A stretch of DNA of 64,000 nt from Dugong dugon (lineage: Eukaryota; Chordata; Mammalia; Sirenia; Dugongidae), in NCBI GenBank assembly GCA_030035585.1, contig CM057476.1, forward strand, positions 20,258,501 to 20,322,500, in the 5' to 3' direction. The notes under the pieces are model-generated. The model ran no database searches and was not told where the DNA came from. It saw only the letters and a program-made list of their open reading frames with translations. Made by a program: the position numbers and the translations under genes. Positions 48,181-58,927 of this stretch are shown here, piece by piece. The first letter of the stretch is position 1. Every line of letters starts with the position of its first letter.

Positions 48181-48400
48181 GGCTCCCACCTCCCACCCGC
48201 GGGGAACTAGGGGCCCCTGGACAGCGAAGGCGGCGGCGACGGCGGTGCTTCCGCTCTAACGGGTCCCCGCGGCGGCGCCGGCGACAGCGCCTCTCCCCTC
48301 AGCTCCTCGGAGCCCGCCCCAGCACGCACGCGCGGGGAGGTGTCCTTCAGCGACGGAAAGGTCATGTGACCGGAAAGGGCACACTGTTTTGTCGCCATCT
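47560..48400 (-). promoter_or_regulatory. GIT2: CpG island and promoter of GIT2
   Basis: The stretch is GC-rich and dense in CG dinucleotides. It spans the first coding exon, the upstream 5' UTR (about 48181-48240, end not determinable) and the start of intron 1. No TATA box is evident, as expected for a broadly expressed gene. The transcription start cannot be fixed from sequence alone. Confidence 0.85.
48129..48180 (-). CDS. GIT2: GIT2 coding exon 1 (start codon)
   Basis: The ATG is at 48180-48178 and opens [17 protein letters not shown], which carries the first two zinc ligands, Cys11 and Cys14. A GTGAGT donor follows at 48128. The exon has 52 coding bases and leaves one base of the next Asp codon. 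The bases before the ATG are GCC, so there is a purine at -3. It sits in a CpG island. An upstream in-frame GTG exists but there is no reason to prefer it. Confidence 0.96.
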
Positions 48401-48462
48401 TGAATGAGGGCAGATGCTTGCTTCAGGATCCTCTGCGTTACTTTTAAATCTTGAGTTTGGGA

Positions 48463-48482
48463 CCCCCCCCCCCCCCCCCCTC
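48463..48482. repeat. Poly-C run
   Basis: Close to twenty C's just upstream of the GIT2 promoter island, followed by tccggggtcg. On the other strand it is a long G run. Length may also be affected by sequencing. Confidence 0.9.
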
Positions 48483-48489
48483 CGGGGTC

Positions 48490-48652
48490 GCGGAACTCCG
48501 GTGGCGCAATGATTAAGAGCTACGGCTGTTAACTGAAAGGTCGGCAGTTCGAATCCACCATCTGCTCCTTGGGGACCCTATGGAGCAGTTCTACTTTGTC
48601 CTATAGGGTCGCAATGAGTCGGAATCCACTCCGTGGCAAAGGGTTCGTTTTT
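48490..48652 (+). repeat. AfroSINE copy beside the GIT2 promoter
   Basis: Short form with the box A-like gtggcgcaatgattaagagc and intact box B-like ggcagttcgaatcc, ending in a T run. It lies about 250 bases upstream of the GIT2 start region. Confidence 0.88.
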
Positions 48653-48676
48653 TTTTTCTCCCTCTGGGTAGGGGAA

Positions 48677-48858
48677 AGAGTCCTGGTGGCGCAGTGGTTA
48701 AAGCGATCGACTACTAACCGAAAGGTCGGCTGTTGGAAACCTTCAGCGGCTCGGGGAAAAAGATGTGGCAGTCTGCAGTCCGCTTCCCTAGAAATTTATC
48801 GCTTTGGAAACCCTATGGGGTCAATATGAGTCTAAATCGACTCCACGACAGTGGGTAT
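48677..48858 (+). repeat. AfroSINE copy, long form
   Basis: gtcctggtggcgcagtggtt leads into the central aagatgtggcagtctgcagt block and ends cagtgggtatttta. Some of the tail is deleted. Confidence 0.82.
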
Positions 48859-48861
48859 TTT

Positions 48862-48935
48862 AGTGGTCTCTGGGTCGTTACAGGGTTGCTATGAGTCAGA
48901 ATCCACTGGAGGGCAGTGGGTGATTTTTTTCTCTG
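48862..48935 (+). repeat. AfroSINE tail, 5' truncated
   Basis: gtcgttacagggttgctatg followed by gagggcagtgggtgattttt. A third SINE piece in the same direction within 450 bases. Confidence 0.7.
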
Positions 48936-49133
48936 GAAGAGATACTGCCTTTCCAGTACTGATTAATTCCGGGGAAGTTGCAAAACCTAGAGACCAGAGA
49001 GAGCTCTGCAGCCACAGCTTTCCTGAGGCAATCAGTGGTCAAGTTACCTAGTGTAACTTTGGCCAAGTTAGTTCATTCATTAATTCAACAAATATTTATC
49101 GTCTACTGTGCGCTGTCCGACGACGCTTACGAG

Positions 49134-49420
49134 GAGCCCTGGTGGTGTAGTGGTTAAAGTGCCGAACAGCTAACCAAAAGGTCCGCGGTTGGAACTCACC
49201 AGCTGCTCACCAGGAGAAAGATAGGACAGTTCGCTTCCCTGAAGATTTACAGCCTTGGAAACTTTTAGGGAACTGCCCACAGCGTCCCCAAGGAGGAAAT
49301 GTTGGATCGGACCTTTTGCTTAACCGCCTTAGCTCTTAACCACTGTGCTACCAGGGCTCCACTCTGTCCTATAGGTTCGCTATATTTGGACTCCACAGCA
49401 GTGGGTTTGGTTTTGGTTAT
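49134..49420 (+). repeat. AfroSINE with an opposite-strand SINE head inserted
   Basis: The outer plus-strand copy runs 49134-49272 and resumes at about 49361 (ctctgtcctataggttcgct). Between them lies a minus-strand segment ending ctaccagggctcc. The nesting point is visible but no clean target duplication was found. Confidence 0.75.
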
Positions 49421-49452
49421 GCAGCTTACATTCTACTGGGGGGGGGGGGGGT

Positions 49453-49600
49453 TGTTGTTAGGTGCCCTCGAGTCTGTTCCAACTCATAGTGACCCCATAG
49501 GGTTGCCCCCATAGAGTTTCCAAGGAGCGGCTGGTGGATTGGAACTGCAAACCTTTTGGTTAACAGCAGAGCTCTTAACCACTGCACCACCAGGGTTCCT
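49453..49600 (-). repeat. AfroSINE copy
   Basis: Minus-strand short form from gttgttgttaggtgccctcg to ccaccagggttcc. It follows a G run at 49439-49451. Confidence 0.86.
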
Positions 49601-49921
49601 TACTTCTTTACGCTGCAGTTTTAATCTCATTTGCAAAATGGAGATAATCTATTATCTACATCCAGCCCATGATTTGTCTTTTTTGTATGGCCTGCTATCT
49701 GAGAATGTTTTTCACATTTTAAAAGAGTTTAAAGAGAATAAAAAGGAGTGAAATAGGAAAAGAAAAAAGAAGAGGAACAAAAATATACATCAGAACTCAT
49801 ATGTGACCCACAAAGCCTCAATACTTACTGTCTGGCCAAGGACAAATGGATTAATTTATGGAAAAGTGTGGTGTGCCTACCCCACAGTAAGCACCTCAAT
49901 AAATTGTAGCTATTATTATTA

Positions 49922-50030
49922 CTGGAGCCCTGGTGGTGCAGTGGTTAAGAATTTGGCTGTGTAACAAAAAATCAGTAGTTCAAATCCACCAGCCGATTCA
50001 TGGAAAGCATATGGGGCAGTTCTAGTGTGT
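49922..50030 (+). repeat. AfroSINE copy, 3' truncated
   Basis: gagccctggtggtgcagtgg through a degraded B box to atggggcagttctagtgtgt, then the element stops. Confidence 0.8.
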
Positions 50031-50179
50031 TTTACTATTATTTTCAAATCACTACTTTTCTTCCTGTACTTCAAATTTGAAAAGAATAGATAATCCAGAG
50101 TAATTTACAGGATAGTGTGAGGTAAACACGATGAGGTTAATCAGTGTGACGGAGAGGAGATGTGACTCTAGTGCTAATG

Positions 50180-50315
50180 AATATTTATTGTATGTATTAC
50201 ATGTAAACGCAGTTATACTCTCCATTCAGCAAATATTGGATGCCTATTATGGGTCAGGAACTGTTTTGGCTTTAGGTAATCCAGTAAACAAGACAGCTTT
50301 GGAGTTTTCAGACTA
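50180..50315 (-). repeat. L2 remnant
   Basis: tcagcaaatattggatgcct and attatgggtcaggaactgtt are the reverse L2 end. Confidence 0.6.
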
Positions 50316-51004
50316 ATGAGACAGGAGAGATGTTCAGGAAACATGGGGCGATGGAAAGAAAGAAGATTAAGTTGCACAAGACTTTTGAAAGAATGAGAAA
50401 TCCTGGACGAGGCCTCAGAAGCACTGGTCCTTGGTCCATCCCTCCAGCTTGATAAATGCGTGGTGTGGGAATAGCCACATAGTTCCCACACATTCCACAG
50501 TTACAGTCTATGAGTACTATCCCGATGCTCCTGCATCCTGTTTTGGTTCCCCGACTCACAAGTGGACTCAGCACGTGTGGAGAATGGATTAGCCTAGGAT
50601 TCTTGAACAGCTGTTGTTGCAGGCGTCTGAAAAGCTGGCTGTGCATAAGCAGAGAAGGCCCAGGGGATGCTTTCAGAATGGATTGAATAACTTTGCCCAG
50701 CTATGTGGTCAAGCTGTAGACAGCTGAGCGGAAGCAGCAGCAGGAAGCTTAGGATGGTGAGCAGCTATAAATTGACTTGGCTCTTCATTGAGGCAAGGAG
50801 GTACAGTGTCTGAGGTTGAAACTCAAAGGATGAACTTCATATTCGCAGACTGTTGTTAAGTCTCAGTATTATATATCAGTCTTTTCAGTCATAATCCAAA
50901 ATCCAAACGGTTAGCTTCAAAAATAAATGACACTCGTATGTAGGATAAACCATTATCGTAGGGAGCTTTGAATCATAACCCAGTTCAGAGTTCAGATAGA
51001 ACAG

Positions 51005-51195
51005 TGGTTCTCACCTAGGGACCATTTTTCTCCCCCAGGGGACATCTGACAATATCTGGGGACATTTTTTGGAGAGTGCTACTAGCATAGAGTGGGTAGA
51101 AGCCAGGTATGCTGTTTAACATCCTACAAAGCACAGGACAGCTCCCACAACAAACTATCCGGTCCAAAATGTGCCGAGGTTGAGAAACTCTATGA
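51005..51195 (+). mobile_element. hAT-type MER20-like remnant
   Basis: tcccccaggggacatctgac, tgctactagcatagagtggg, tcctacaaagcacaggacag and ccgaggttgagaaactct match this common element. Name from memory. Confidence 0.75.
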
Positions 51196-51589
51196 TAGAA
51201 CTATCTCCTTATTACGCAAATATTTAATGCCACTCCTCCAGGGTTTATTGTTCCTCCTTTAAAATTGTTTGGTGTTGCCCACTTCCAAAATGGCTTCTGA
51301 CCGATCGTGGAAGCATCTGCCCTGGTGCAAAAAGGCTGCAAGGGAGTCAGTAGCCCGAATGGTTTAGCCCAGGCCCCTGTTGTCACCCCCCCTGACCGCT
51401 GAGCCAATGGAAGAGGGCCAGTTGTGGACCGGACCATTTGGGATCAATAAAGCAGGAGGAAAGAGGCTGGTGACGGGTAGACCAAGTTTTCCATGTCAAG
51501 ATCCTGGGACGAGAGAGGGAACTGTAACTCTGTTTTAAGTATTATACTATGTTCCCGTGTGAAGTTGGAGGTGAGTGCAGTTGGGTGGA

Positions 51590-52090
51590 CACCGGACCGA
51601 CCACTTTGCCTCCTCCTCCCCCGCCGCAGCGTGCGGTGGTTCGCTCCCCGCACTTCCCTGTTTGGGACAGTTCGGCCTCCAGAAGTCGGTTCGGGAGCTG
51701 TCAGCGCGGGCGGGAGCGCGGCGGGGCACGGGGTGGGCGCGGCCGACCCGGTCCCCGACCCGGCCCGCGACCCCCGACCTCCCGCGCACCACGCACGCGG
51801 CCCGCTAGGCCACCCAGCCCGCTAGGCTACCCGGCCGCGCCCCTCGCCTGCTCACTCGCCTCGTCCTCTCGCTCGACTGCCGCCGGCGGGCTCCGGAGAC
51901 CCCGCCGGGGCTGAGGCTTCTGGCGACCGGACGGCGAGGGCCCGGCTGCGGCCTCCTCGCGATGTCCTCGGCCCGCGACGCCAGCGATCACTACCGCCTG
52001 CATCGCCTGGTCTGGAACAACGACTACCGGCAGCTGGAGAAGGAGCTGCGGGACCAGGTGAGGGGCGGGGCAGGGCGAGGGTCCGCCCCT
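51590..52090 (+). promoter_or_regulatory. ANKRD13A: CpG island and promoter of ANKRD13A
   Basis: This is a second CG-dense stretch, with runs of CCCGCC and GGCGCGG type, ending just after the first exon of ANKRD13A. The 5' UTR lies between about 51600 and 51961. The start site is not determinable here. It is about 3.4 kb from the GIT2 island, so the two genes probably have separate promoters. Confidence 0.85.
51962..52057 (+). CDS. ANKRD13A: ANKRD13A coding exon 1 (rest of gene outside window)
   Basis: The ATG lies in GCGATGT context. The exon has 32 whole codons: [20 protein letters not shown], then [12 protein letters not shown], followed by a GTGAGG donor. This matches the start of ANKRD13A, which in human reads very similarly ([16 protein letters not shown], from memory). 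ANKRD13 proteins carry N-terminal ankyrin repeats and C-terminal ubiquitin-interacting motifs, and bind Lys63-linked ubiquitin on internalised receptors such as EGFR at the plasma membrane and endosomes. The exon supplies the first ankyrin helix. No second exon was recognised up to position 64000. Its divergent position beside GIT2 agrees with human 12q24 gene order. Confidence 0.94.
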
Positions 52091-52194
52091 GGTTAGGGGG
52101 AGTCGAGGATCGCTTTGACTCCCTAAGCCCATTTCCAAGCCCCTGCTCTCGGGGTCCCCAAGGATCCCTTCAGCTCTGCAATCGTGGGACGGCA

Positions 52195-52440
52195 ATAATA
52201 ACAGGACGTGTACTGAGCACTTACTATGTGCCAAGCCCTGTGCCGAGGGCTTTATATACATTATCTATTCTAACCTTTCCAGTATCCTTAGGAGGTGGGT
52301 ATTATTAGTCCATTTGACAGAGAAGGAAACTGAGGATCTCAGAGGTTATGGGCCTTGTGCAAGGTCGCCCAGCTAATAAATTTGCCAAGTCGGGATTTTA
52401 ACTCAGACTGGCTGGCTCCAGAGAGCATCATCTGGCTCCA
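52195..52440 (-). repeat. MIR
   Basis: Reverse MIR: gagcacttactatgtgccaa, ccatttgacagagaaggaaa, ctgaggatctcagaggttat. Confidence 0.82.
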
Positions 52441-52554
52441 GAGAGAGCACTGTCTTTTCTATTAGGCTCTACTACCTCTCTCCAAGACTTACACATTAGG
52501 CTCTACTGTTGTCTCTGGAAAACACACACACCTCACCTCACCTCACCCACCGTT

Positions 52555-52680
52555 GTTGTAAGGTAGGGCTTGGTTAAGGTTTCGAGTCTCGGTTCTAACT
52601 TGGTCTGTGTGACCTTGGGCAAGGCATTACCCCTCTCTGGCCCACATCAGCTTATCTGCAGAATGAGGGTGGGCAAACCC
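52555..52680 (+). repeat. MIR fragment
   Basis: Plus-strand piece with gtgtgaccttgggcaaggca and tcagcttatctgcagaatga. Confidence 0.6.
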
Positions 52681-52865
52681 AGTACTCTACTACATTGATA
52701 GGTCTGGGGTGAGGTCCAGGATTCAGCATTTTAACCGGCTCCCTAGGGGGGCTGATACCTACCAAAGTTTGAGAGTCACTGGTGTACAGGAGCCTCATTA
52801 TCCTTCCTTGTTCTAAAGTGCTTTGATTTCTTGTCTTTTATTTTATTTATTTATTGCCATCTCTT

Positions 52866-53075
52866 CTCAACTGGTTCTCAACTGGAGGTGATTTTGCCCC
52901 CAGGGAGCATTTGGCAGTGTCTGGAGACATTTTTGGTTGTTAGGGGTGGGGAGGTGGGGTGCTACTGGCATCTAGTGGGAAGGATGCTGCTAAACATCCT
53001 ACAGTGCACAGGACAGCCCCCCACAATGGAATTATCTGGCCCAAAATGTCAGTAGTGTCTTGGTTGAGAAACTAT
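52866..53075 (+). mobile_element. hAT-type MER20-like element
   Basis: tttggcagtgtctggagaca, ttttggttgttaggggtggg, ctactggcatctagtgggaa, and ttggttgagaaac at the end. Better preserved than the copy at 51005. Confidence 0.82.
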
Positions 53076-54749
53076 GCTTTAAAGTCCTCCCAGCAATCCT
53101 GGGAGGTGTTGTTGCTGTGAGGTTACAAGCTAACAGACTTAACAGGATAAGGATCTGTAATTACTTCTGAAATATGGTATAATTGTTCTTGTTGGGTCTA
53201 CTCATTTTATCTAGTGGGCTAAAGTCCTGATCTTTGAATGGCTCAAAATTGGCCCTATAGTTGTGAAGAAATTTTCGAGGAAAAGGATGATCGTTTTTCT
53301 TTTGGTTGGCAAAAATTGAGCCAGGTCAGCATCACCCCATTTGCTGAACGCTAACTGCTAAGTGTTTGCTTGCACCCTGCCACATTTCTTTTATATCTGT
53401 CAAGCACCCACTGAAAGTCAAAAGTCTCTCTTTTGTTTAAATCCTCTGTCCAGAAAGAAGAAACTTTTCTAAGAATCATTGGTCTTAATTAGATAACACC
53501 ACCACTATTGAAGAGTTAAGGAGAGAAAGTGACACAGGCCCCAAATTAAATGATTCACCATTGGGCATCCCAGCATACCTGATGATTTAATTCCCCTTCT
53601 TTTACTGGGTTTGGCTCAGAGGGAATCCTCCATCATTTTACTCAGCTCTATCTTTAAGTCTCACCTGGGACACTTTAAAAAATGACTAGATTAATTCTGG
53701 TTTTTAGGTGTCTGCTGCATTTTTGTATCTGCAGTTACTCATTATTGTGTCTGCCCCAGCTTCTTGTGAAAGTATAAAGAAAGCCACAGAATTAAAATCT
53801 GATTTGAATTGAGAGGCTCATCATCATTATTAAACCATCCACTCTTTCAATGCCGATTCTTGAAAACAGCAGGCTTTCTATTCAAGGGAGACAAAGAAAA
53901 GAGTTTAAATAAATTGCATTTTTTTTGACAGAATATTAGTACTTGTTTAATAAAACAATAACAAACAAGGTCTTGGCTTATAATCTAAAATATGACCTAG
54001 TTGAATTCTCTCTTTTTCCTGCAAACTGTGATAAAAGTGTTCTTTGAAAGTTCTCTGCGCCTCTTACCTTAAACAATGTTAAGGACATTTGTGACTAGGG
54101 ATTATAATTTTGCAGCAGATTTTCCTGGAGTAAATTGGTCCTTAATTCCTTCATTTGTCAAGAAGGCTAAGGAAGAATATTCATACTTGTCAATTACTTG
54201 GTTTTGACTTTGTTCTTGGTTATCACTGTAGATCATTTCATGACATACCACTTCCCTCTGGGGAAGAGACAGTTGAAGTGTAGTCATAAAGAATGTCTTG
54301 ACTCTGGAAGCCTGTCCTGCATGACCATGTAATCCAATTTGGTCCTGCAACTTGGTCATTGAAAGGTCCAGACAGGCTGACTTCATAGCCATGTGTCTTG
54401 TGCAGCAGGGCCTGTGCTCAGAAGGGTCCCATATTTGGTTTAATGTTCTGCTGTCACAGTCTTGAAATTCTTAATTATTTTTTAATAATGGGCCTTGCAT
54501 TTCATTTTTCACTGAGCCCTGTAAATTATATATCTTCTCAGGGTCCAGAAGTTGATAATTGATAACATTAAAATATATAGCAGAAGTATTTTGTCCCTTT
54601 CATATTTATCTAGATCCTCTGTTGATTTATGAAACAGCCACCTACCTCTGTGGCGTGGAGGCATTTGGGTTTAATGGCCAGCACTAATGCTGATTAATTT
54701 TGGAGCATGGGCAAGTTATTTACCTTTGCTAAATGGTTTCATCATTTGA

Positions 54750-54985
54750 GAGTAACACTGAAAGCTTATTATTTTGCCAGATGGCGTGTGCTGAAGTGTT
54801 TTATGTGCAGTCTTAGATTTAATTCTCACAACAACCCTCTGAGATGCATACGATTATGATTCCCATTATACAGATGAGGAAACTGAGGTGAAGAGATCCT
54901 CAGTCACACACCTAGCTAGTGACCGAGCCAGGATTTGAACCCAGAAAGTAGGACTCTGCCCAGATCCTGTATTCTTAACCACTTC
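54750..54985 (-). repeat. MIR
   Basis: Reverse MIR: tctcacaacaaccctctgag, cagatgaggaaactgaggtg, gagccaggatttgaacccag. Confidence 0.85.
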
Positions 54986-56204
54986 GCCATACTTCTTCCA
55001 ATAAGAATGCCCCCATTTCAGGAGAATAAGAAAGATATGGATCTGAAAATGTAGGCACATAACAAATGGGAGCAATACCATTTACCAGGAGCTGCTGCTG
55101 CTGTTATTATAATCATTTTTCAACCTGTGAATTTAGCTCCTTTTATTTATCTTCCAGTTTTTCTACAAGGAACATGTATTGATTGCACAGTTCAAAAACA
55201 GAAAATTCCTATCATCCCAGCAGTAAAACCAGCTGTTTCATTTAATGTTTGTTTGCCAGTGCGTTTCTGCTGTCCTCTCCTCATTCCTCCCATCACACGA
55301 GTGGGACTCGCAGCAGGCACACTGGCAGCTGTAAGAAGTTTATTTTGTTCCAGAGACAGCAGCACAAAAAGAGTCCAATCTGTCCAGATGAAGAGGATAA
55401 GGCCGTGTTTGAGTGTGTGCGAGCCAGCCCCAATCCCGCAGTCTTGCTCTAATAGCTGGCGCTCGGGTAACTTTGCCAACGATGAGATTGTTTCAAGCTT
55501 TCAATGTTTGCTCAGCAGAGGCATTTAATAAAATGCCTCTTAACCCATAAGCTCTGCTGTCTTTAATGTTCAGTGGGGCCTTGAGAGCTGCTTGCTGAAG
55601 TTGAAACTATTTGTTTTCTGGTTCTGTCATTTGCCATTTTGCTAGAGAGTTCTGTTAAACTCCTTTGACCTTCTTACTGATGCGGGGAGAACAAATGAAA
55701 AATTGAATGCGCCTTAGACAGGCTAGGGGAAACCCTGGGACTGGGGAGGGTGGAGAGTGGCAGATCAGGACTGACCTCAGGGTGGGAGTCAGCAGCTGAA
55801 AGCACAGCATCCAGGCCAGAGGAAGAGGTTGGTCCAGACAGGGAACCATCCTGGGCTTCTCAGCCCCAGCCCATGGGCAGGCCAGGTGAGGCTACTGGGC
55901 ACACAGTCCCGGCGGTTGGCTGGAGGCCTCCTGTGCGCCAGCCAGGGGCCAGGCAACCAAGATAAAGACCCTAGAGCCTACTCTCAAGTGCTTCCCCTTG
56001 GCTGTTGGCGCTCAGGCTCACTTTAGGGAACCAGGCCTATGAATACCCCTTTCCGCCTGCCTTGGGGTATGGTAACCAGCTGTGGCCACAGCTGCAAAGG
56101 ACCAGGGCAAACTGAGAGCGAAAAGGAGTGGGGTGGTTGACTCTGCTGAGAGAGTGGAGGGGTCAGTTAGCAAGCCTTGTGCAGGAGGCCCCCCCAAGAG
56201 ATAA

Positions 56205-56412
56205 CAGTGATGCTTGTGAAGTGCTTACTGCGTGCCGGATACCATTCTGAGCCTTTACATTTTCAGTGAATCTCCACAACAGCGGTGAGGTGTAGTAGGT
56301 GCTGTCATTATCCCCATTGTGCAGATGTGGACACTGAGGCACAGAGGGGTGCAGTCATTCACTAAGGCTAGTGAGGAAGCTGGAACTGAGGCTCCAGTTG
56401 TCTGATTCTGCA
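56205..56412 (-). repeat. MIR
   Basis: Reverse MIR: gtgaagtgcttactgcgtgc, ttgtgcagatgtggacactg, aggcacagaggggtgcagtc. Confidence 0.8.
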
Positions 56413-56659
56413 GGCTGCATCCTAAGCTCGGCCTTCTGCAGCCTCCAGAAGGCAGGATGGTAAACAAGGCTTTGAGCAAGAAAGTGGGCTTACATCAGCA
56501 AGAGGGAAGGAGATTTGCAGAAATCTCATTCCTTTTCTTCTTTTGGAACACTATTATAGTTAAATGGGTTGAATATTTTTTAGTTGGATATAACCCATGG
56601 CTGAAAAAGGAAGAACTTAAACTATCAGTTTTGAAAGTGAATTCCAGTTACATTCTGTT

Positions 56660-57178
56660 ATGGATTAAATTGTGTCCTCAAAAAATGTGTGTCAACTTGG
56701 CTAGGCCATGATTCCCAGTATTGTGTGATTGTCCACCACTTTGTCATCTGATGTGATTTTCCTATGTGTTGTAAATCCTACCTCTATGATGTTAATGACG
56801 CAGGATTAGAGGCAGTTATGTTAATGAGGCAGAATTCAATCTACAAGATTAGGTTGTATCTTGAGTCAATCTCTTTTGAGATATAAAAGAGAGAAGGGAG
56901 CAGAGAGACAGTAGGACCTCATACCATCAAGAAAGCAGTCCCGGGAGCAGAGCTCGTCCTTTGGACCTGGGGTTCCTGTGCTGAGAAGCTCCTAGACCAA
57001 GGAAAGATTGATGACAAGGACCTTGCCCCAAAACGAACAGAGAGAGAAAGCCTTCCCCTGGAGCTGGCCTCCTGAATTTGGACTTCTAGCCTTCTAGACT
57101 GTGAGAGAATACATTTCTCTTTGTTAAAGCCATCCACTTGTGGTATTTCTGTTATACCAGCACTAGATAACTAAGACA
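56660..57178 (+). mobile_element. MaLR-like solo LTR, longest copy
   Basis: Begins tatggattaaattgtgtcct and ends cactagataactaagacaca. It shares the ttgagtcaatctcttttgag block and the 3' end with the LTRs at 32884 and 34889, so all three belong to one family. No viral genes lie inside. Confidence 0.68.
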
Positions 57179-57311
57179 CATTCCAAAGGCTGTTGCTATC
57201 TGAACTAATGTCATTCATTGAAGACCCTGAGCTTCACTATTAACTGTAATGAAATGTGAGCAAATGTCTTTCAGGAAGAAAGCGACAATTTATATTATGT
57301 AGTGTGGGTGT

Positions 57312-57500
57312 ATGATAAGAAGAGCTAACCTTTCTTAGTGCTCATTATGTGTTAGGCCCTGTGCTAAGGGCTTTACTCATTTTTCACTGTACTTCTTGTA
57401 AGAACTTTTAAAGCAAGTGTTTTTTATTGCTCCCATTTTACAAGTAAGCAAACTGAAATTGAAGAAAATTTAAGCAGCTTGCCCAAGGTCAAACAGTTTG
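57312..57500 (-). repeat. MIR
   Basis: Reverse MIR: gtgctcattatgtgttaggc, cctgtgctaagggctttact, then cttgcccaaggtcaaacagt. Confidence 0.8.
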
Positions 57501-57572
57501 TAGGTGATAGATTAGTTTTATATATTACATATAAACACGTACGCTTTTTTTTTTCATTTTTATTGAGATATA

Positions 57573-57740
57573 GCCCTGGTGGCACAGTGGTTAAGAGCTC
57601 AGCTGCTAACCAGAAGGTCAGCAGTTCGAATCCACCAGCTGCTCCTTGGAAACCCTATGAAGCAGTTCTACTCTGTCCTGTAGGGTCACTATGAATTGGA
57701 ATTGACTTGATGGCAACAGTTTTTTTTTTCTTTGTTTGTT
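57573..57740 (+). repeat. AfroSINE with target duplication
   Basis: Short plus-strand copy with box B ggtcagcagttcgaatcc. Flanked by ttattgagatata (57560-57572) and ttattgagctata (57741-57753). Confidence 0.92.
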
Positions 57741-57795
57741 TTATTGAGCTATAATTCACATAACATACAGTTTACTCATTTGAAGTATACTTTCC

Positions 57796-57826
57796 AGAAC
57801 TGACTTGATGGCAATGTTTTTTTTTA
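57796..57826 (+). repeat. Very short AfroSINE tail insert
   Basis: About 30 bases, gaactgacttgatggcaatg followed by T's, interrupt the L1 text. It equals the last part of the SINE that ends 60 bases upstream. Confidence 0.65.
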
Positions 57827-58046
57827 ATCCAGTAATTTTTAGTGCATTCACAGAGTTATGAAACCATCATCACTATCAAATTCTAGAACATATTCATCAC
57901 CCTGAAGAGAACCCATACCCATTAGCAGTCACTCCCCATTTTTCCCCAAAAGCCTCAGCCCCAGGCAACCATAAATCTGCTTTCTGTTGCTATAGATTTG
58001 CTTATTCTGGACATTTCATATAAATGGAATCATACAGTGTGTGGCC

Positions 58047-58634
58047 TCCAAATTGGTAAGGGAGAAATAAAATTATCCTTATTTGCAGGTGATATGATCC
58101 TATACAAAGAAAATCTCATAAATTCTACAAGAAGCCTACTGGAACTAATAGAAGGATTTAGCAAAGTGGCAGGGTACAAGATCAACATACAAAAATCAGT
58201 TGGATTCCTCTACACTAACAAAGAAAACTCTGAAAAAAAAATCAAGAAAATAATACCATTTACAATACCCCCTAAATGATAAAATACTTAGGAATAAACC
58301 TAGCTGGGGATGTAGAAGACTTATACAAAAAGAACTACAAAACACTACTGCAAGAAACCAAAAGAGACCTATATAATGGAAGAACATACCATGCTCATGG
58401 ACAGGAAGACTTAACATTATGAAAATGTCAATACTACTCAATGCTATCTATAGATACAGTGCAATCCCGATCCAGATTCCATCAGTAATCTTTAAGGAGA
58501 TGGAAAAACTAATCACCAACTTTATACGGAAAGGAAAGAGACCCCGGATAAGCAAAGTACTACTGAAGAAGAACAACAAAGTTGGAGGCCTCACACTTTC
58601 TGATTTCAGAACCTACTATACAGCTTTGATAAAA
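58047..58634 (+). mobile_element. 5'-truncated L1, cut by a younger L1
   Basis: Starts at ccaaattggtaagggagaaa within reverse transcriptase and contains FAGDMILYKENLINSTRS and [19 protein letters not shown]. The active-site box reads FAGD, so one catalytic Asp is lost. It ends where the younger L1 begins, at about 58635. Confidence 0.85.
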
Positions 58635-58927
58635 CGGCGCTCTAGGAAGAAGCACCACGCCATCCCTCCACAGCAAAGATCCGAAAAACTAAGCCGAACA
58701 GAGAATACAACAATCCTGAAACCCTAAAATGTCAAATGAAGAGATAAAGAACTCAGCCAAGCACCAAATGGAGTGAGAAAACTGACAGACAACAGAGAGT
58801 GAGGAGAGATTCATGCAGAGGTCCCTGACCAGCATGGATCCGCCAACTTGGACTCCTATCGGAGACCAGCAAACAGGGAGTATGAGAAAGCAGCCTCATG
58901 GAACTTCCAGCGGGTGACAAAACAACT

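Larger units (their letters stand above)
57546..58046 (-). mobile_element. Old L1 3' region split by an AfroSINE
   Basis: Antisense L1: ttcacagagttatgaaacca, tagcagtcactccccatttt, ggacatttcatataaatgga. It stops abruptly at about 58046 where a plus-strand L1 begins. Confidence 0.78.

Noticed and set aside
47497-48189. A 230-codon open frame on the minus strand starting just before GIT2 exon 1
   Set aside because: It is exon 1 reading through its GTGAGT donor into a GC-rich intron. Its extra first residues come from a GTG, not an ATG. GC-rich DNA gives long chance frames.
48240-51590. A shared bidirectional promoter for GIT2 and ANKRD13A
   Set aside because: The two CpG islands are separated by more than 3 kb of mostly repeat sequence, which argues for separate promoters.
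51549-51914. A 121-codon open frame upstream of ANKRD13A
   Set aside because: It ends before the main ATG and has low-complexity Pro/Arg content expected from a CpG island. It could be an upstream frame only if transcription starts further left, which is not shown.
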